Translations under genes and position numbers: made by a program
Assembly (NCBI GenBank): GCA_018398805.1
Contig: JAGFBZ010000289.1
Location: 3,365,001-3,429,000 of the forward strand
From: Hirundichthys speculiger
Lineage: Eukaryota; Chordata; Actinopteri; Beloniformes; Exocoetidae
Direction: 5' to 3'
DNA length: 64,000 bases
Notes under the pieces: generated by a model
What the model was told of the DNA's origin: nothing
Seen by the model: the letters and a program-made list of their open reading frames with translations, nothing else
The model's database searches: none
In this document: piece by piece, positions 32,058 through 43,315 of the stretch
Layout of the letters: each line of letters opens with the position of its first letter
Position numbering within the stretch: the first letter of the stretch is position 1

Positions 32058-32184
32058 GGATGTTGTTCACTTGAACAAGATGTTTCCCAAGAATCCTGTT
32101 TCAGTCAATCAGTGCATATACACTTGGAGGGTTGAGTTTGAGCCTGCAAAGTCAGGACTGCAAATTCATCATTTTTAAATTAAA

Positions 32185-32560
32185 TTCAATAATATTTTAT
32201 TATTCCCCAAAGGGAAATTAATACATTGCAGTAACTTGCTAATTAAGTTTCTTCAAATGAGTCATCATAGATGGTTATAGTTGAGAGCAGGATGGATCTC
32301 CTGTCATTGTCTGTGTTGCAACGGATCTCAAGAAGTCTCCGACTGAAAACACTGTTGTTGAATCACTGTGTTGTGAGGAGGATGCCCAAGGTTGTTCAGT
32401 GCGTTTTATGAACTATCCTCCTTTGCACAGTCATCTCCAGAGCAGTCCCCAGAACAGAGCCAGACTTCTTTATGTGTTGGTTCAGTCATTTTAAGTCACT
32501 GGCTCTGATGCTGGTAACCCAATAGATAGCTGCAGATGACATGGTATGAATTAAAACATG
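32185..32560 (-). mobile_element. LINE 3' remnant, antisense
   Basis: On the minus strand a degraded frame resembles the C-terminal end of fish LINE ORF2, for example LNQHIKKSGSVLG followed by residues similar to the conserved post-reverse-transcriptase region. It contains stops and frameshifts. The plus-strand start carries the TTATTCCCCAAAGGGAAATT tail common in fish repeats. Confidence 0.5.
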
Positions 32561-33405
32561 AATTATCTACTTTGTCAACAAGTTTTTTGCCTTGTAAAAT
32601 GAGGCCTGAACTGATTGTTTATAACATGTAATGCGTCTACTTTGTCAACCAGTCTGTTGTTGATTTATTTACTTTGTTTGAATCACCAATTTGTACCTTT
32701 ATTCAGCAATTGCTTTAACTTCACTACACACATGTCTTTCCTAACAGCGGACACATTATGAAAGATTTCAGCAAGTTGAAGGGTTTGTTTGTTGCTTCAG
32801 GTATAGAATCTCTACAAGGCTTCATTTGAGGGTTGTAGAAAATTGATATTTCTCACAACAAACAGTCCTTATTGAGACCAGAATAACCAGATCTATAAGT
32901 GAGGTAAATCGATGCAGCCCACACATCCAAATGTCTCACCTCAACTGGATCGAAAGTAACTCCTGGGGAACTTGTAAGCCACTTACTTTTATCCACTGTG
33001 CATAATCGCCTTGGTGTGTTGAGTGCACACATAAAAAGTACGTGTTTGTTGTTGTTAACACTCTATGTTATTACTTCAACCACAGTACAGAGTGCGCAGC
33101 CTGAATAAACCTTGTCAGAACCTGATGCACTGTTGTAGTTGAAGAGAACTTTAAAGAAATAAGATCAGAAATCCAGGTAATCCCAAAAGATGTAGACTCA
33201 GTTTAGTTTTACAGAAGGAGCAGGGTTACATGGATATAATAATCTGTTACAGGACCCACCGTGGTAACAAGAAATCCTTCTCAACTGTAGGGTTTTACGT
33301 AAAATGTCAACATGCTTTTTCTCTCTCTCTCGAGTCAACTGCGCCCTCTAGCGTCCAACATAATGAAGCGCCATCATATGAAATTAAATGACAGTCAGAG
33401 GAGGG
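32561..33405. other. No gene seen
   Basis: AT-rich intergenic sequence. No exon or recognised repeat found. Confidence 0.5.
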
Positions 33406-34543
33406 CAGTGGCGGCTGGTGCACTTTTCTCCAGGGGGGGCAACACCAAAAACAAAGAAGCAAATGTAGTACGATATCGATATACGTACATTAATATCAAT
33501 ATATGTTTATTTAAAAAATGCCTGTTTTTGTTTTTGCTGAGCTGAATAACATGTTATAAAAAAATATAACATAACAAAATAGAATAAAATGTTTTCTCTT
33601 GAAATAGACCAAGTAAACATTTTTTGTTTTTAATTTCAAGAAATATTTTAGGTTAAAGCCATAAAGTAACACTGCCATAGTGGTAAATGCTGGTAGATGC
33701 TGTTTAAAATTTGAATACATTTTCTTTATTCATGCCATTTGAAATGACACAATATTAAAAAAATAAACTTTTTCCATAGGTTGCCCTCAGGCAACACTGT
33801 ATCATTGTGGAACAGCCTGTACATATATCAAACCAAACTATCATAACTCAATTCAACACAAGACAGGAAGTCACATTTCACAGTTTGATAATTGCTACAT
33901 TATGTTTTGCTACAATTTGTTAAGTTGCTGCCATCTTTGGCAGTTATCCGTGCATTTTACCCCATTTCTTATATTGATTGAACAGTATGTAAATATAAAT
34001 ACACAATACCAAAAATGTCTTGGAAATCTATAATCAATAACATAAAGTAGTGCTAGTTGAAGGCAACATTTACATAACAAAGTAGTGCTACTACTACTTG
34101 ACTCTGGGGCACTTTGACAGATGAGCCGCGAGCTGGTTGCTCTCTGCTGCCACCCTGTGGCTGACAGTGTGTACAGCAGCACCATTCAAATGAATGCTGA
34201 GGGCGCAGGTTATGTGCGCCCCACCAAGCTCCTATCTCTTGCATTGAGAGGATCGAACTGCGCATGTACAACTTATAGCGAGAGCGAAAGGACGAAAAAA
34301 CTGCTCCCTAGCCGGAAACATGTGACCTATCCATGACTTTAGACATCATAAAATATATTTTAATCTATATTTTATTGTAGATTACACATATTACTCACTA
34401 ACTCTATGATAATTAATTACCATACTCATTTTAAAACTATACAGTATATATTTCAAAGTAATTAAGTCTTCTCCACTTGAGTTCTTGGATGTGTGGAGAG
34501 GTGGGGCGGCACCCTAGCGCCATCTATTGACCAGCCGCCGCTG
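33406..34543. mobile_element. Probable non-autonomous DNA transposon
   Basis: The left end CAGTGGCGGCTGGT and the right end, reverse-complemented as CAGCGGCGGCTGGT, form matching termini about 1.1 kb apart. The interior has no transposase frame. No convincing target-site duplication was found, so the ends and the family are tentative. Confidence 0.45.
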
Positions 34544-34949
34544 TTGGTCTGCCTTCCCCAAAGACCTAAAGAAACTCACTACATATTTGACCCAGATTCT
34601 ACTCAGTTGTTAAACTTTCTCGTAATGGGTTCTGAACTGGTCCATTTAGAGAAAGCTGCTTTTAAATATTGCCCAACGATGATATATATTTTGAGCAATA
34701 AGCCAATCTGATCTGATTCAGAAATGTGATGGCAAAAAAAAAAAAAAAAAATTGACGGAAAAGTATAAACGAAGACGTGCCTGAAAAATATCAAAGCTAC
34801 GTGTCAACACGTTTCCACGTGTTTGTCCTAAACGTCCAGGACTTTTGGCAAATTATGTGTTTGTTTTATGAGAACAAACCAAGTTTTTTTCAGAGAACGA
34901 CAAAATTCCCTGTCCTTTCCCCGAGAGCCCCACATTACTGGGTCGAGCT

Positions 34950-37627
34950 CCGGCTGTCCCTGTTTGTGAGACTACAATTATAGCACACGCTTCAGTACCT
35001 CATCCTGGCTCGCGCGTTCACAGCGCACGTGCCCGTTCAAAAATTGACAGGTGGGCGTGTCTTGCAGCTGAATAGGACTTAGCAGCTCCTCTCCCACCTG
35101 GCAGTACTCACTCACCCGGACCACGTTGACGGCCGCTGGGAGAGGCAACTAGAAAACCAGCAGCGAGCTGAGAAACGTCTTTCTCTTAGAGGTCATAAGC
35201 CCTGAGACTCGACAATGGTAAGTGTGCTTGTTTCAGCCGACTTTAAAGACACATCTGCTTCCAAATCTGCTCTGGTGCATCAGTGCACTTTCAAGTATTT
35301 GAAAGAATCCAGGTTAACAGTGTGATGCAGCAGTCCTTCATCTGCTGCATGTGTGGCCTCCTGCCGCAGGACCTCTGCTGGCAAAAATAGCTCCTTTTCG
35401 CTCAGTGACTGTCATGTTATCCGGACGATTAGTCTACATTTTTAGCACAGCATGAAAAAAAAAAAAAGTATATCAATAAGACAAATGTCAAACAAAAAGA
35501 TCCAAATGTTTGGTATTCGCTGAGTCAACAGTCAAAGTATTGATCAGATTTAAAGGAGAAGGAACAACATTTCCCCCCCTCAAAAATATAAGGTACGTGT
35601 CGGTTTATTACAGAGGACAAATGTGGTGAATGTAACTAGTGAGGGTGAGGAAGGGAGTTGGGTGGGGCGTGCACAGTAACACATCTATCAGCAAGTTTGT
35701 GCTTCAAACTGGGACAAAACAAATAGGTCTGCAGAACAGGAAATAGTTTCCCTACAAAAAAAAAAAAATAAATCACAAACATGTCACTAACATGTTCATA
35801 GATTACTTTCAATAATATTTAGTAATAAAAGTTGCAACTGCAGGGAGCAAAGTCCCTGGTTATTGTTGGGGATGAACTTACTATATTGATGCTAACACCT
35901 TGGGGGTCTCTGGGTTTTCTGATGTGTGATTCTGGTGTTCTGTTCCTTTGTTAGGAAACTGAGCATGATCACACAGGACCTGTGTTCTGTTTGCACTGGG
36001 AAGCGTAAACACAGCGTGTTAGTGTCACTACCTGCTTATAAAAACCACCTGCGATCCGTGTTTACTGAGTGCATACACTGCTCACTGCAGTACACCTGCA
36101 TGGATCAAATCGATCAGTTCAGGCGTTTCGATCTGTAGTGGAACGTTACACGGAGGCCCAAAGATCAAATGCCTGTGATGCAGTATGCATAGACCACCAG
36201 CTTTACAAACCCTTGTGCAAGATATCTTTTAAAAAGACACACAATCATTGCAGGTGGGCTGTGTTATGTGAGTACAGAAGGACACATCCAAACTTGTTGT
36301 GAATGAAGTGAATTCATTTGGCAGCTGAACGTGCTCGGCACATGTTACAACAGCCAGCAGTCTGCATTGTATAGCTTTGCATTTCTTGACAAAGCATGTC
36401 GTAGCACTGTGGAATTTTTCAGGTAAGCTTCCCTCTTTAGCCTGGAAAAAAAAAAAGTTGATATGTCTTTCTTTTTCTCTCAAGGGGAGCCGGTGAAGGC
36501 TTTCCAAATTTTCACAATAAGTATGTGAGACACCACAGGATAAAACTACTGCTTATCAAAATCTTTTTACAGTAAATATTCTTATCAAAATGTGTTGCAC
36601 CATGAGAACTTGGCACCATGCTTTAGTCGCAGTTTTTGACATAGCTCGAAGGGGAGGCTTTGGGATAAACATTCCAGGGTTATTGGAATAAGATAATGTC
36701 TTCTTAAGACTATAGATATCATCAATTATTAACAATTTAATAGCAAAGTTGTCACTTGGATCTGTAGGCAGGGGGAATTTTGTTTGACTGTGGTGCTGCA
36801 CATGCGTATAGTCGGACCCCAGAAATCATTGCTCTTTGAGTGACATGAATATTTGTACCAAATATCCAATCAGACTGACTCAAAGACATCTTAACACACC
36901 GGTCTTGACCAAGGTTTGTATACATGATGACTTGTATCACTTGTATGTATGATTTTGATCTTGAAGTTGGATTAACTTGGTCCTAAACTGACATACTGAC
37001 TCAATAAACATGCACTTTAGACATTATTATCAATTCTGAGTTTTCCCTTCTCATTTTATTTATAAAATATGGGAACAGTGGGGCATTAAGGGATATCTGC
37101 TCCCGTGCCTGTTGACCTGAAAAAGCTGTTGACAAATTGATTGCTTTTTCCCAATCCCTTCCATGATTCATCCTCCTCTCCACCCATCTCTCACAGAATC
37201 CCGAGAATGAATTTGAAGTTCCAGTTTTAGTCACTGACAAAACTAGATTCTCAAGTCAGCGTGGTCACACCTCAGACATGTTTTTGCCTCTGCCACACCC
37301 TGGCGGGATGACTTGACAGTTGCTTGACAGTTTGAAAAAACCTTTGTCTTTTAATCTAGCCCTGAATTACTTCCTCATACATGAGGTGTATTTTTTTTTT
37401 CTTTTTTTTTTTTTTACTTTTTAAATCTCACCATTCAAGTTTCAAGAAAATGATGTCAAGGTCTTTCAGCAGATCAGTTTTGAAATCAGACCTGGCAGCA
37501 AGTACTGTTTGGGGTGCTGACCGTCGGTGTTTACAGCAACAGTCAGCTCTTACAGCAAAGTGTCAGGTTTTACACGTATCATGCTTGCACGAATCCTTCT
37601 CCTCTGTATTCCAAGTCCACGTGCACG
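34950..37627 (+). repeat. Segmental duplication unit P, copy A (tubulin promoter and first exon)
   Basis: About 2.7 kb almost identical to 39370-42062 and largely to 51485-53968. Homology begins at CCGGCTGT and ends at CCACGTGCACG, where an undetermined base (N, 37628) marks the junction. Differences from copy B are mostly homopolymer lengths. The unit contains an alpha-tubulin ATG exon with its donor. Confidence 0.9.
35080..35217 (+). promoter_or_regulatory. Alpha-tubulin promoter and start exon, copy A
   Basis: A GC-rich leader ends in CTGAGACTCGACAATG followed by the donor GTAAGTGT, the ATG-only first-exon design of vertebrate alpha-tubulins. No tubulin exon 2 follows within the unit. Use would require splicing to exon 2 at 55643, more than 20 kb away, past the other two copies. 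Activity is unknown. Confidence 0.6.
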
Positions 37628-37845
37628 NGTCCAAAGACATGCATGTTAGGTAATTGATATTCTAAATGCCCTTAGGAGTGAAATGGGAGTGTGTGGGTTG
37701 TGTGTATGTATGGGCCCTGTGATGGACTGGCGACCGTCCAGGGTGGACCCATGACTTTCACCGTAGACAGCTGGGATAGGCTCCAGCAGATCCCCGTGAC
37801 CCTTCAAGGATGAAACGTGTATAGAAGATGGATGGACGGATGGAT
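37628..37845 (+). mobile_element. Tail of a dispersed fish LINE-like repeat
   Basis: Contains GTGATGGACTGGCGACC, AGCTGGGATAGGCTCCAGCA and a terminal GATGGATGGACGGATGGA run, the usual 3' end of a very common teleost retroposon. It lies at the junction between duplicated blocks, next to the N at 37628. A degenerate relative is at 59150-59275. Confidence 0.7.
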
Positions 37846-39369
37846 TTTTCTTCGTTATTGTGTCAATCTGAATCGCGCAGTGAATGCAGAGAATTCAGTT
37901 TTAAATACGTTTATATTTATATTTTTTGGTTTTTATTTATTGTCTTATATTGTCATACATGTTGTTGTATCTTTCACACTGAAAACCCGAGATTAACGTT
38001 ATGCTGTAGACATTTTTTCCGGACTCTGGTCTTCAATGGAAAGTAGATGTGGAACCTTTGAAAAAAAGTTTGAGAACCCCAACTATAGTGACTGAAAAAG
38101 TCCTTGAGTCGTTCTGGCTGCAGGTTGGACGGCTGGTCTAGTGGTTTGTCACAGACCGTGCTCGACCGGGATCTCAGCTTTCAACATGTTCAATCCACAG
38201 ATTTAAATGCTTGTGCAAGGACTAAATTAATGCTATGCCAAACCCGATTTTTTTTAGAAATCCCACAGGTGGTTCAACTAAAAACTGATGAATCCTGTAG
38301 GGGGCCTTCAAATTTCATCTTCTCAATTTAATCTGTTTAAATTGGAGATGCCTCTGCAGCATCGCGTGGACGTCGGGGACAGTACCGCTGGATTGGCAGA
38401 CTGGGGTGGTGGTCCCCTCTTTAAAAAGGGGGACCGGAGGGTGTGTTCCAACTACAGGGGGATCACACTCCTCAGCCTCCCTGGGAAGGTCTATTCGGGG
38501 GTCCTGGAGAGGAGGGTCCGTCGGATAGTCGAATCTCGGATTGAGGAGGAGCAGGGTGGTTTTCGTCCCGGCCGTGGAACGGTGGACCAGCTCTACACCC
38601 TCTTCAGGGTCTTGGAGGGGGCATGGGAGTTCGCCCAACCAGTCTACATGTGTTTTGTGGACTTGGAGAAGGCGTTCGACCGTGTCCCCCGGGGATTCCT
38701 GTGGGGGGTGCTCCAGGAGTATGGGGTGCCGGACTCCCTTGTACGGGCTGTCCGGTCCTGTACGACCGGTGCCAGAGTTTGGTCCGGGTGTTGTCCTAGA
38801 ACATGTTGTTCCGAGATTTCTCCATAATATCTTTCTACCCGACTTGACTACGCATGCGTATAGCAGCAACTTCAGAAGACTATAATATTCTGCTGTCTGA
38901 CCGTTGTCGCGGAAGAGAAAAGGTTAGTTTCTGGTATTTTTAATACTTTGTATGGACAGTATTTATTGCATATACGAAGGCTATAATATTCTACTACTGC
39001 ATGACCGTTTGACCGTTATCGCGGGAGAGAAAAGGTTAGTTTTAATACTTTGTATTTAATGCATAGGTTTGACAGACAAATCAGATGCACGTCTTTATGA
39101 TGCACATGCCTGTGTGTGAGTGAATGTGCTTTTCCAGCTGTATTAAACCTTGTTCAGGAGGGTTTGTCGTATATTCGTGAAACACAGAGGGTAGCAGATA
39201 ATTATGGTTATTAAATGTGTATAATAATGTGCTACCACCCAAAAACACAGAAGGTAGCAGATGTATGTGCTGGTAGGATATTGTTACAAGGTAGGAAAAA
39301 ATTACAGATATGGCTATAATTTTCCGCTACGGTAGGAAAAAATTATAGGTAGGAAGAAATCTCAGAACA
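37846..39369 (+). repeat. Segmental duplication spacer S, copy 1
   Basis: Nearly identical to 48117-49587 plus 51422-51484. It contains a LINE reverse-transcriptase fragment, a diverged tandem duplication around 38875-39060, and at 39307-39312 the undisturbed GATATG that serves as target site of the foldback element in the other copy. Confidence 0.9.
38346..38820 (+). mobile_element. RTE/Rex-type LINE reverse-transcriptase fragment in spacer copy 1
   Basis: Codes a reverse-transcriptase core segment with PLFKKGDRRVCSNYRGITLL, QGGFRPGRGTVDQLYTL and CFVDLEKAFDRVPRG. Two single-base losses in C-runs break the frame relative to the copy at 48683-49078. Both ends are truncated. The clade is tentative. 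Confidence 0.8.
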
Positions 39370-41820
39370 CCGGCTGTTCCTGTTTGTGAGACTACAATTA
39401 TAGCACACGCAGTACCTCAGTACCTCATCCTGGCTCGCGCGTTCACAGCGCACGTGCCCGTTCAAAAATTGACAGGTGGGCGTGTCTTGCAGCTGAATAG
39501 GACTTAGCAGCTCCTCTCCCACCTGGCAGTACTCACTCACCCGGACCACGTTGACGGCCGCTGGGAGAGGCAACTAGAAAACCAGCAGCGAGCTGAGAAA
39601 CGTCTTTCTCTTAGAGGTCATAAGCCCTGAGACTCGACAATGGTAAGTGTGCTTGTTTCAGCCGACTTTAAAGACACATCTGCTTCCAAATCTGCTCTGG
39701 TGCATCAGTGCACTTTCAAGTATTTGAAAGAATCCAGGTTAACAGTGTGATGCAGCAGTCCTTCATCTGCTGCATGTGTGGCCTCCTGCCGCAGGACCTC
39801 TGCTGGCAAAAATAGCTCCTTTTCGCTCAGTGACTGTCATGTTATCCGGACGATTAGTCTACATTTTTAGCACAGCATGAAAAAAAAAAGTATATCAATA
39901 AGACAAATGTTAAACAAAAAGATCCAAATGTTTGGTATTCGCTGAGTCAACAGTCAAAGTATTGATCAGATTTAAAGGAGAAGGAACAACATTTTTTTTT
40001 CCTCTCAAAAATATAAGGTACGTGTCGGTTTATTACAGAGGACAAGTGTGGTGAATGTAACTAGTGAGGGTGAGGAAGGGAGTTGGGTGGGGCGTGCACA
40101 GTAACACATCTATCAGCAAGTTTGTGCTTCAAACTGGGACAAAACAAATAGGTCTGCAGAACAGGAAATAGTTTCCCTACAAAAAAAAATAAATAAATCA
40201 CAAACATGTCACTAACATGTTCATAGATTACTTTCAATAATATTTAGTAATAAAAGTTGCAACTGCAGGGAGCAAAGTCCCTGGTTATTGTTGGGGATGA
40301 ACTTACTATATTGATGCTAACACCTTGGGGGTCTCTGGGTTTTCTGATGTGTGATTCTGGTGTTCTGTTCCTTTGTTAGGAAACTGAGCATGATCACACA
40401 GGACCTGTGTTCTGTTTGCACTGGGAAGCGTAAACACAGCGTGTTAGTGTCACTACCTGCTTATAAAAAACCACCACCTGCGATCCGTGTTTACTGAGTG
40501 CATACACTGCTCACTGCAGTACACCTGCATGGATCAAATCGATCAGTTCAGGCGTTTCGATCTGTAGTGGAACGTTACACGGAGGCCCAAAGATCAAATG
40601 CCTGTGATGCAGTATGCATAGACCACCAGCTTTACAAACCCTTGTGCAAGATATCTTTTAAAAAGACACACAATCATTGCAGGTGGGCTGTGTTATGTGA
40701 GTACAGAAGGACACATCCAAACTTGTTGTGAATGAAGTGAATTCATTTGGCAGCTGAACGTGCTCGGCACATGTTACAACAGCCAGCAGTCTGCATTGTA
40801 TAGCTTTGCATTTCTTGACAAAGCATGTCGTAGCACTGTGGAATTTTTCAGGTAAGCTTCCCTCTTTAGCCTGGAAAAAAAAAAAGTTGATATGTCTTTT
40901 TCTTTTTCTCTCAAGGGGAGCCGGTGAAGGCTTTCCAAATTTTCACAATAAGTATGTGAGACACCACAGGATAAAACTACTGCTTATCAAAATCTTTTTA
41001 CAGTAAATATTCTTATCAAAATGTGTTGCACCATGAGAACTTGGCACCATGCTTTAGTCGCAGTTTTTGACATAGCTCGAAGGGGAGGCTTTGGGATAAA
41101 CATTCCAGGGTTATTGGAATAAGATAATGTCTTCTTAAGACTATAGATATCATCAATTATTAACAATTTAATAGCAAAGTTGTCACTTGGATCTGTAGGC
41201 AGGGGGAATTTTGTTTGACTGTGGTGCTGCACATGCGTATAGTCGGACCCCAGAAATCATTGCTCTTTGAGTGACATGAATATTTGTACCAAATATCCAA
41301 TCAGACTGACTCAAAGACATCTTAACACACCGGTCTTGACCAAGGTTTGTATACATGATGACTTGTATCACTTGTATGTATGATTTTGATCTTGAAGTTG
41401 GATTAACTTGGTCCTAAACTGACATACTGACTCAATAACATGCACTTTAGACATTATTATCAATTCTGAGTTTTCCCTTCTCATTTTATTTATAAAATAT
41501 GGGAACAGTGGGGCATTAAGGGATATCTGCTCCCGTGCCTGTTGACCTGAAAAAGCTGTTGACAAATTGATTGCTTTTTCCCAATCCCTTCCATGATTCA
41601 TCCTCCTCTCCACCCATCTCTCACAGAATCCCGAGAATGAATTTGAAGTTCCAGTTTTAGTCACTGACAAAACTAGATTCTCAAGTCAGCGTGGTCACAC
41701 CTCAGACATGTTTTTGCCTCTGCCACACCCTGGCGGGATGACTTGACAGTTGCTTGACAGTTTGAAAAAACCTTTGTCTTTTAATCTAGCCCTGAATTAC
41801 TTCCTCATACATGAGGTGTA

Positions 41821-41851
<31 letters not shown>

Positions 41852-42062
41852 CTTTTTAAATCTCACCATTCAAGTTTCAAGAAAATGATGTCAAGGTCTT
41901 TCAGCAGATCAGTTTTGAAATCAGACCTGGCAGCAAGTACTGTTTGGGGTGCTGACCGTCGGTGTTTACAGCAACAGTCAGCTCTTACAGCAAAGTGTCA
42001 GGTTTTACACGTATCATGCTTGCACGAATCCTTCTCCTCTGTATTCCAAGTCCACGTGCACG
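39370..42062 (+). repeat. Segmental duplication unit P, copy B
   Basis: Matches copy A over its whole length. In the first 1.5 kb it shares several variants with copy C that copy A lacks, such as the T-rich run near 39990 and GACAAGTG instead of GACAAATG. Downstream it tracks copy A, so it looks mosaic. Confidence 0.9.
39500..39642 (+). promoter_or_regulatory. Alpha-tubulin promoter and start exon, copy B
   Basis: Same leader and ATG (39640-39642) plus GTAAGTGT donor as copies A and C. No local exon 2. Whether it is transcribed cannot be judged from sequence. Confidence 0.55.
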
Positions 42063-42169
42063 TAGGGTTGATCTAACTGCCTCCGGTCCAATTAGGTCAT
42101 TTCCTGCCACACTCCTTATTTGTAAATATTTTATAAAACTGTGATTTTGGAATATTGTATTTTCCCTGT

Positions 42170-42590
42170 AACTGTTCAAATGTTGGAAAAACTTGATCTA
42201 TGAATATGTCCAGGAAGGAATGAATTCCTTTTTTCGAACCAATCTTTAAATACCCTGTTAGTAAACGAAGGTGCAAAGGTGTGGTTTTCTATGAGAGGGC
42301 TTTGAAGCGAACAAGACTGCCAACCATAAAATCTTCGAATTTGAGACCAAATCTTAAGCGAATGGGAGACTACTGGATTAGTTAATGAGTCAGGGTTCAC
42401 TGTGGGCAGAGCTGAAAGCAACATGGCTGGAAGAGACGAGGGTTGACAACAGGCATTTTCTATACTAAACCATAGTGGAGGCTTTTTTGTAGCCAATAGG
42501 TTACCATTTTAATGTTACTTGCCCAATAGTAAAATTTAAAGTTTGGCACCCATACCGCCTACTGATTTTGGTCTCTGTAAGTAAACCAGT
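42170..42590 (-). mobile_element. L1/Tx1-type LINE ORF2 C-terminal fragment
   Basis: Minus-strand frames read LQRPKSVGGMG, then after a frameshift FKFYYWASNIKM, then LKIWSQIRRFYGWQS and SPLIENHTFAPSF. These match in order the conserved region after the reverse transcriptase in L1-clade ORF2. Stops and frameshifts show a dead copy. It lies between promoter copy B and the cfap20-like gene. Confidence 0.8.
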
Positions 42591-42599
42591 AGCAGCTGT

Positions 42600-43180
42600 T
42601 TTATTACAAAAACTGTGACTGCTCTCTACTGGTCACATGGTGAACTGCAACACAGAATGAGCGTTGATGCTCAAACGGATCAACGCAAGGACGACTTGAT
42701 TCATATGAGAGTGAAAACTGTTACATTTTGATTTATTATAAAGTTGTAAAGTTTAAACATGAGAAGCAGCTCTTTATTGATTCACTTATGTATTTGTACT
42801 TGTACTACAAACGATGATAAAATTTAAACGGACATGCTTTTAATAACTACTTTGCACGATATAGCATGTTTCAGTTATTCGTAACGGTTTTAATACTAAA
42901 TACTAAAAGTACTGTGCTGCAGTTCACTACCGTGTCCACTGGAGGGCACGATTCTGAAAGGTTTACGCTTCATAGCCTCAACATAACTTTCTTCGCCCTC
43001 TCCAGATTAGCTATATTCTTACTCCTCATATAGCAAATATAATAACATAAATTATGTTGTTTAGATGTTTTTTCTCCAGACAAACTACTAGGTTTATTAC
43101 AAGTTGTAAATATTGATCAATTTGCATTCTTATCAGTATATCAGTGCAACGAAATACATTACAACACATCGGTCCATTTA
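42600..43180. other. No gene seen
   Basis: AT-rich sequence between the L1 fragment and the cfap20-like 3' end. No exon found. Confidence 0.5.
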
Positions 43181-43185
43181 AATAC

Positions 43186-43191
43186 TTTATT
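43186..43191 (-). promoter_or_regulatory. Likely poly(A) signal of the cfap20-like gene
   Basis: AATAAA on the minus strand, 125 bp past the stop of the two-codon last exon, which supports that exon. Confidence 0.5.
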
Positions 43192-43315
43192 CAACAAAAA
43201 TTAACAAATTACATTTGAAAACTGATTCCACAAATCAAAAACAGAGGTAGAGCCAAATCTAGTCAGGACGAACAAAATAAACTGATTAAATGATTCGATG
43301 ATGAGTCAAGAGGCT

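Noticed and set aside
36069..36302. 77-codon frame repeated in all three promoter units (also 40498-40731 and 52605-52838)
   Set aside because: The copies are near-identical because the DNA is duplicated, not through protein selection. It lies in a first intron and resembles no protein.
36556..36801. 81-codon minus-strand frame repeated in the three units
   Set aside because: Same reason: duplication accounts for the conservation, and flanking sequence is equally conserved.
34950..42062. Copies A and B as two further complete tubulin genes
   Set aside because: Only the ATG exon is present; no exon 2, 3 or 4 sequence occurs between 35220 and 51750.
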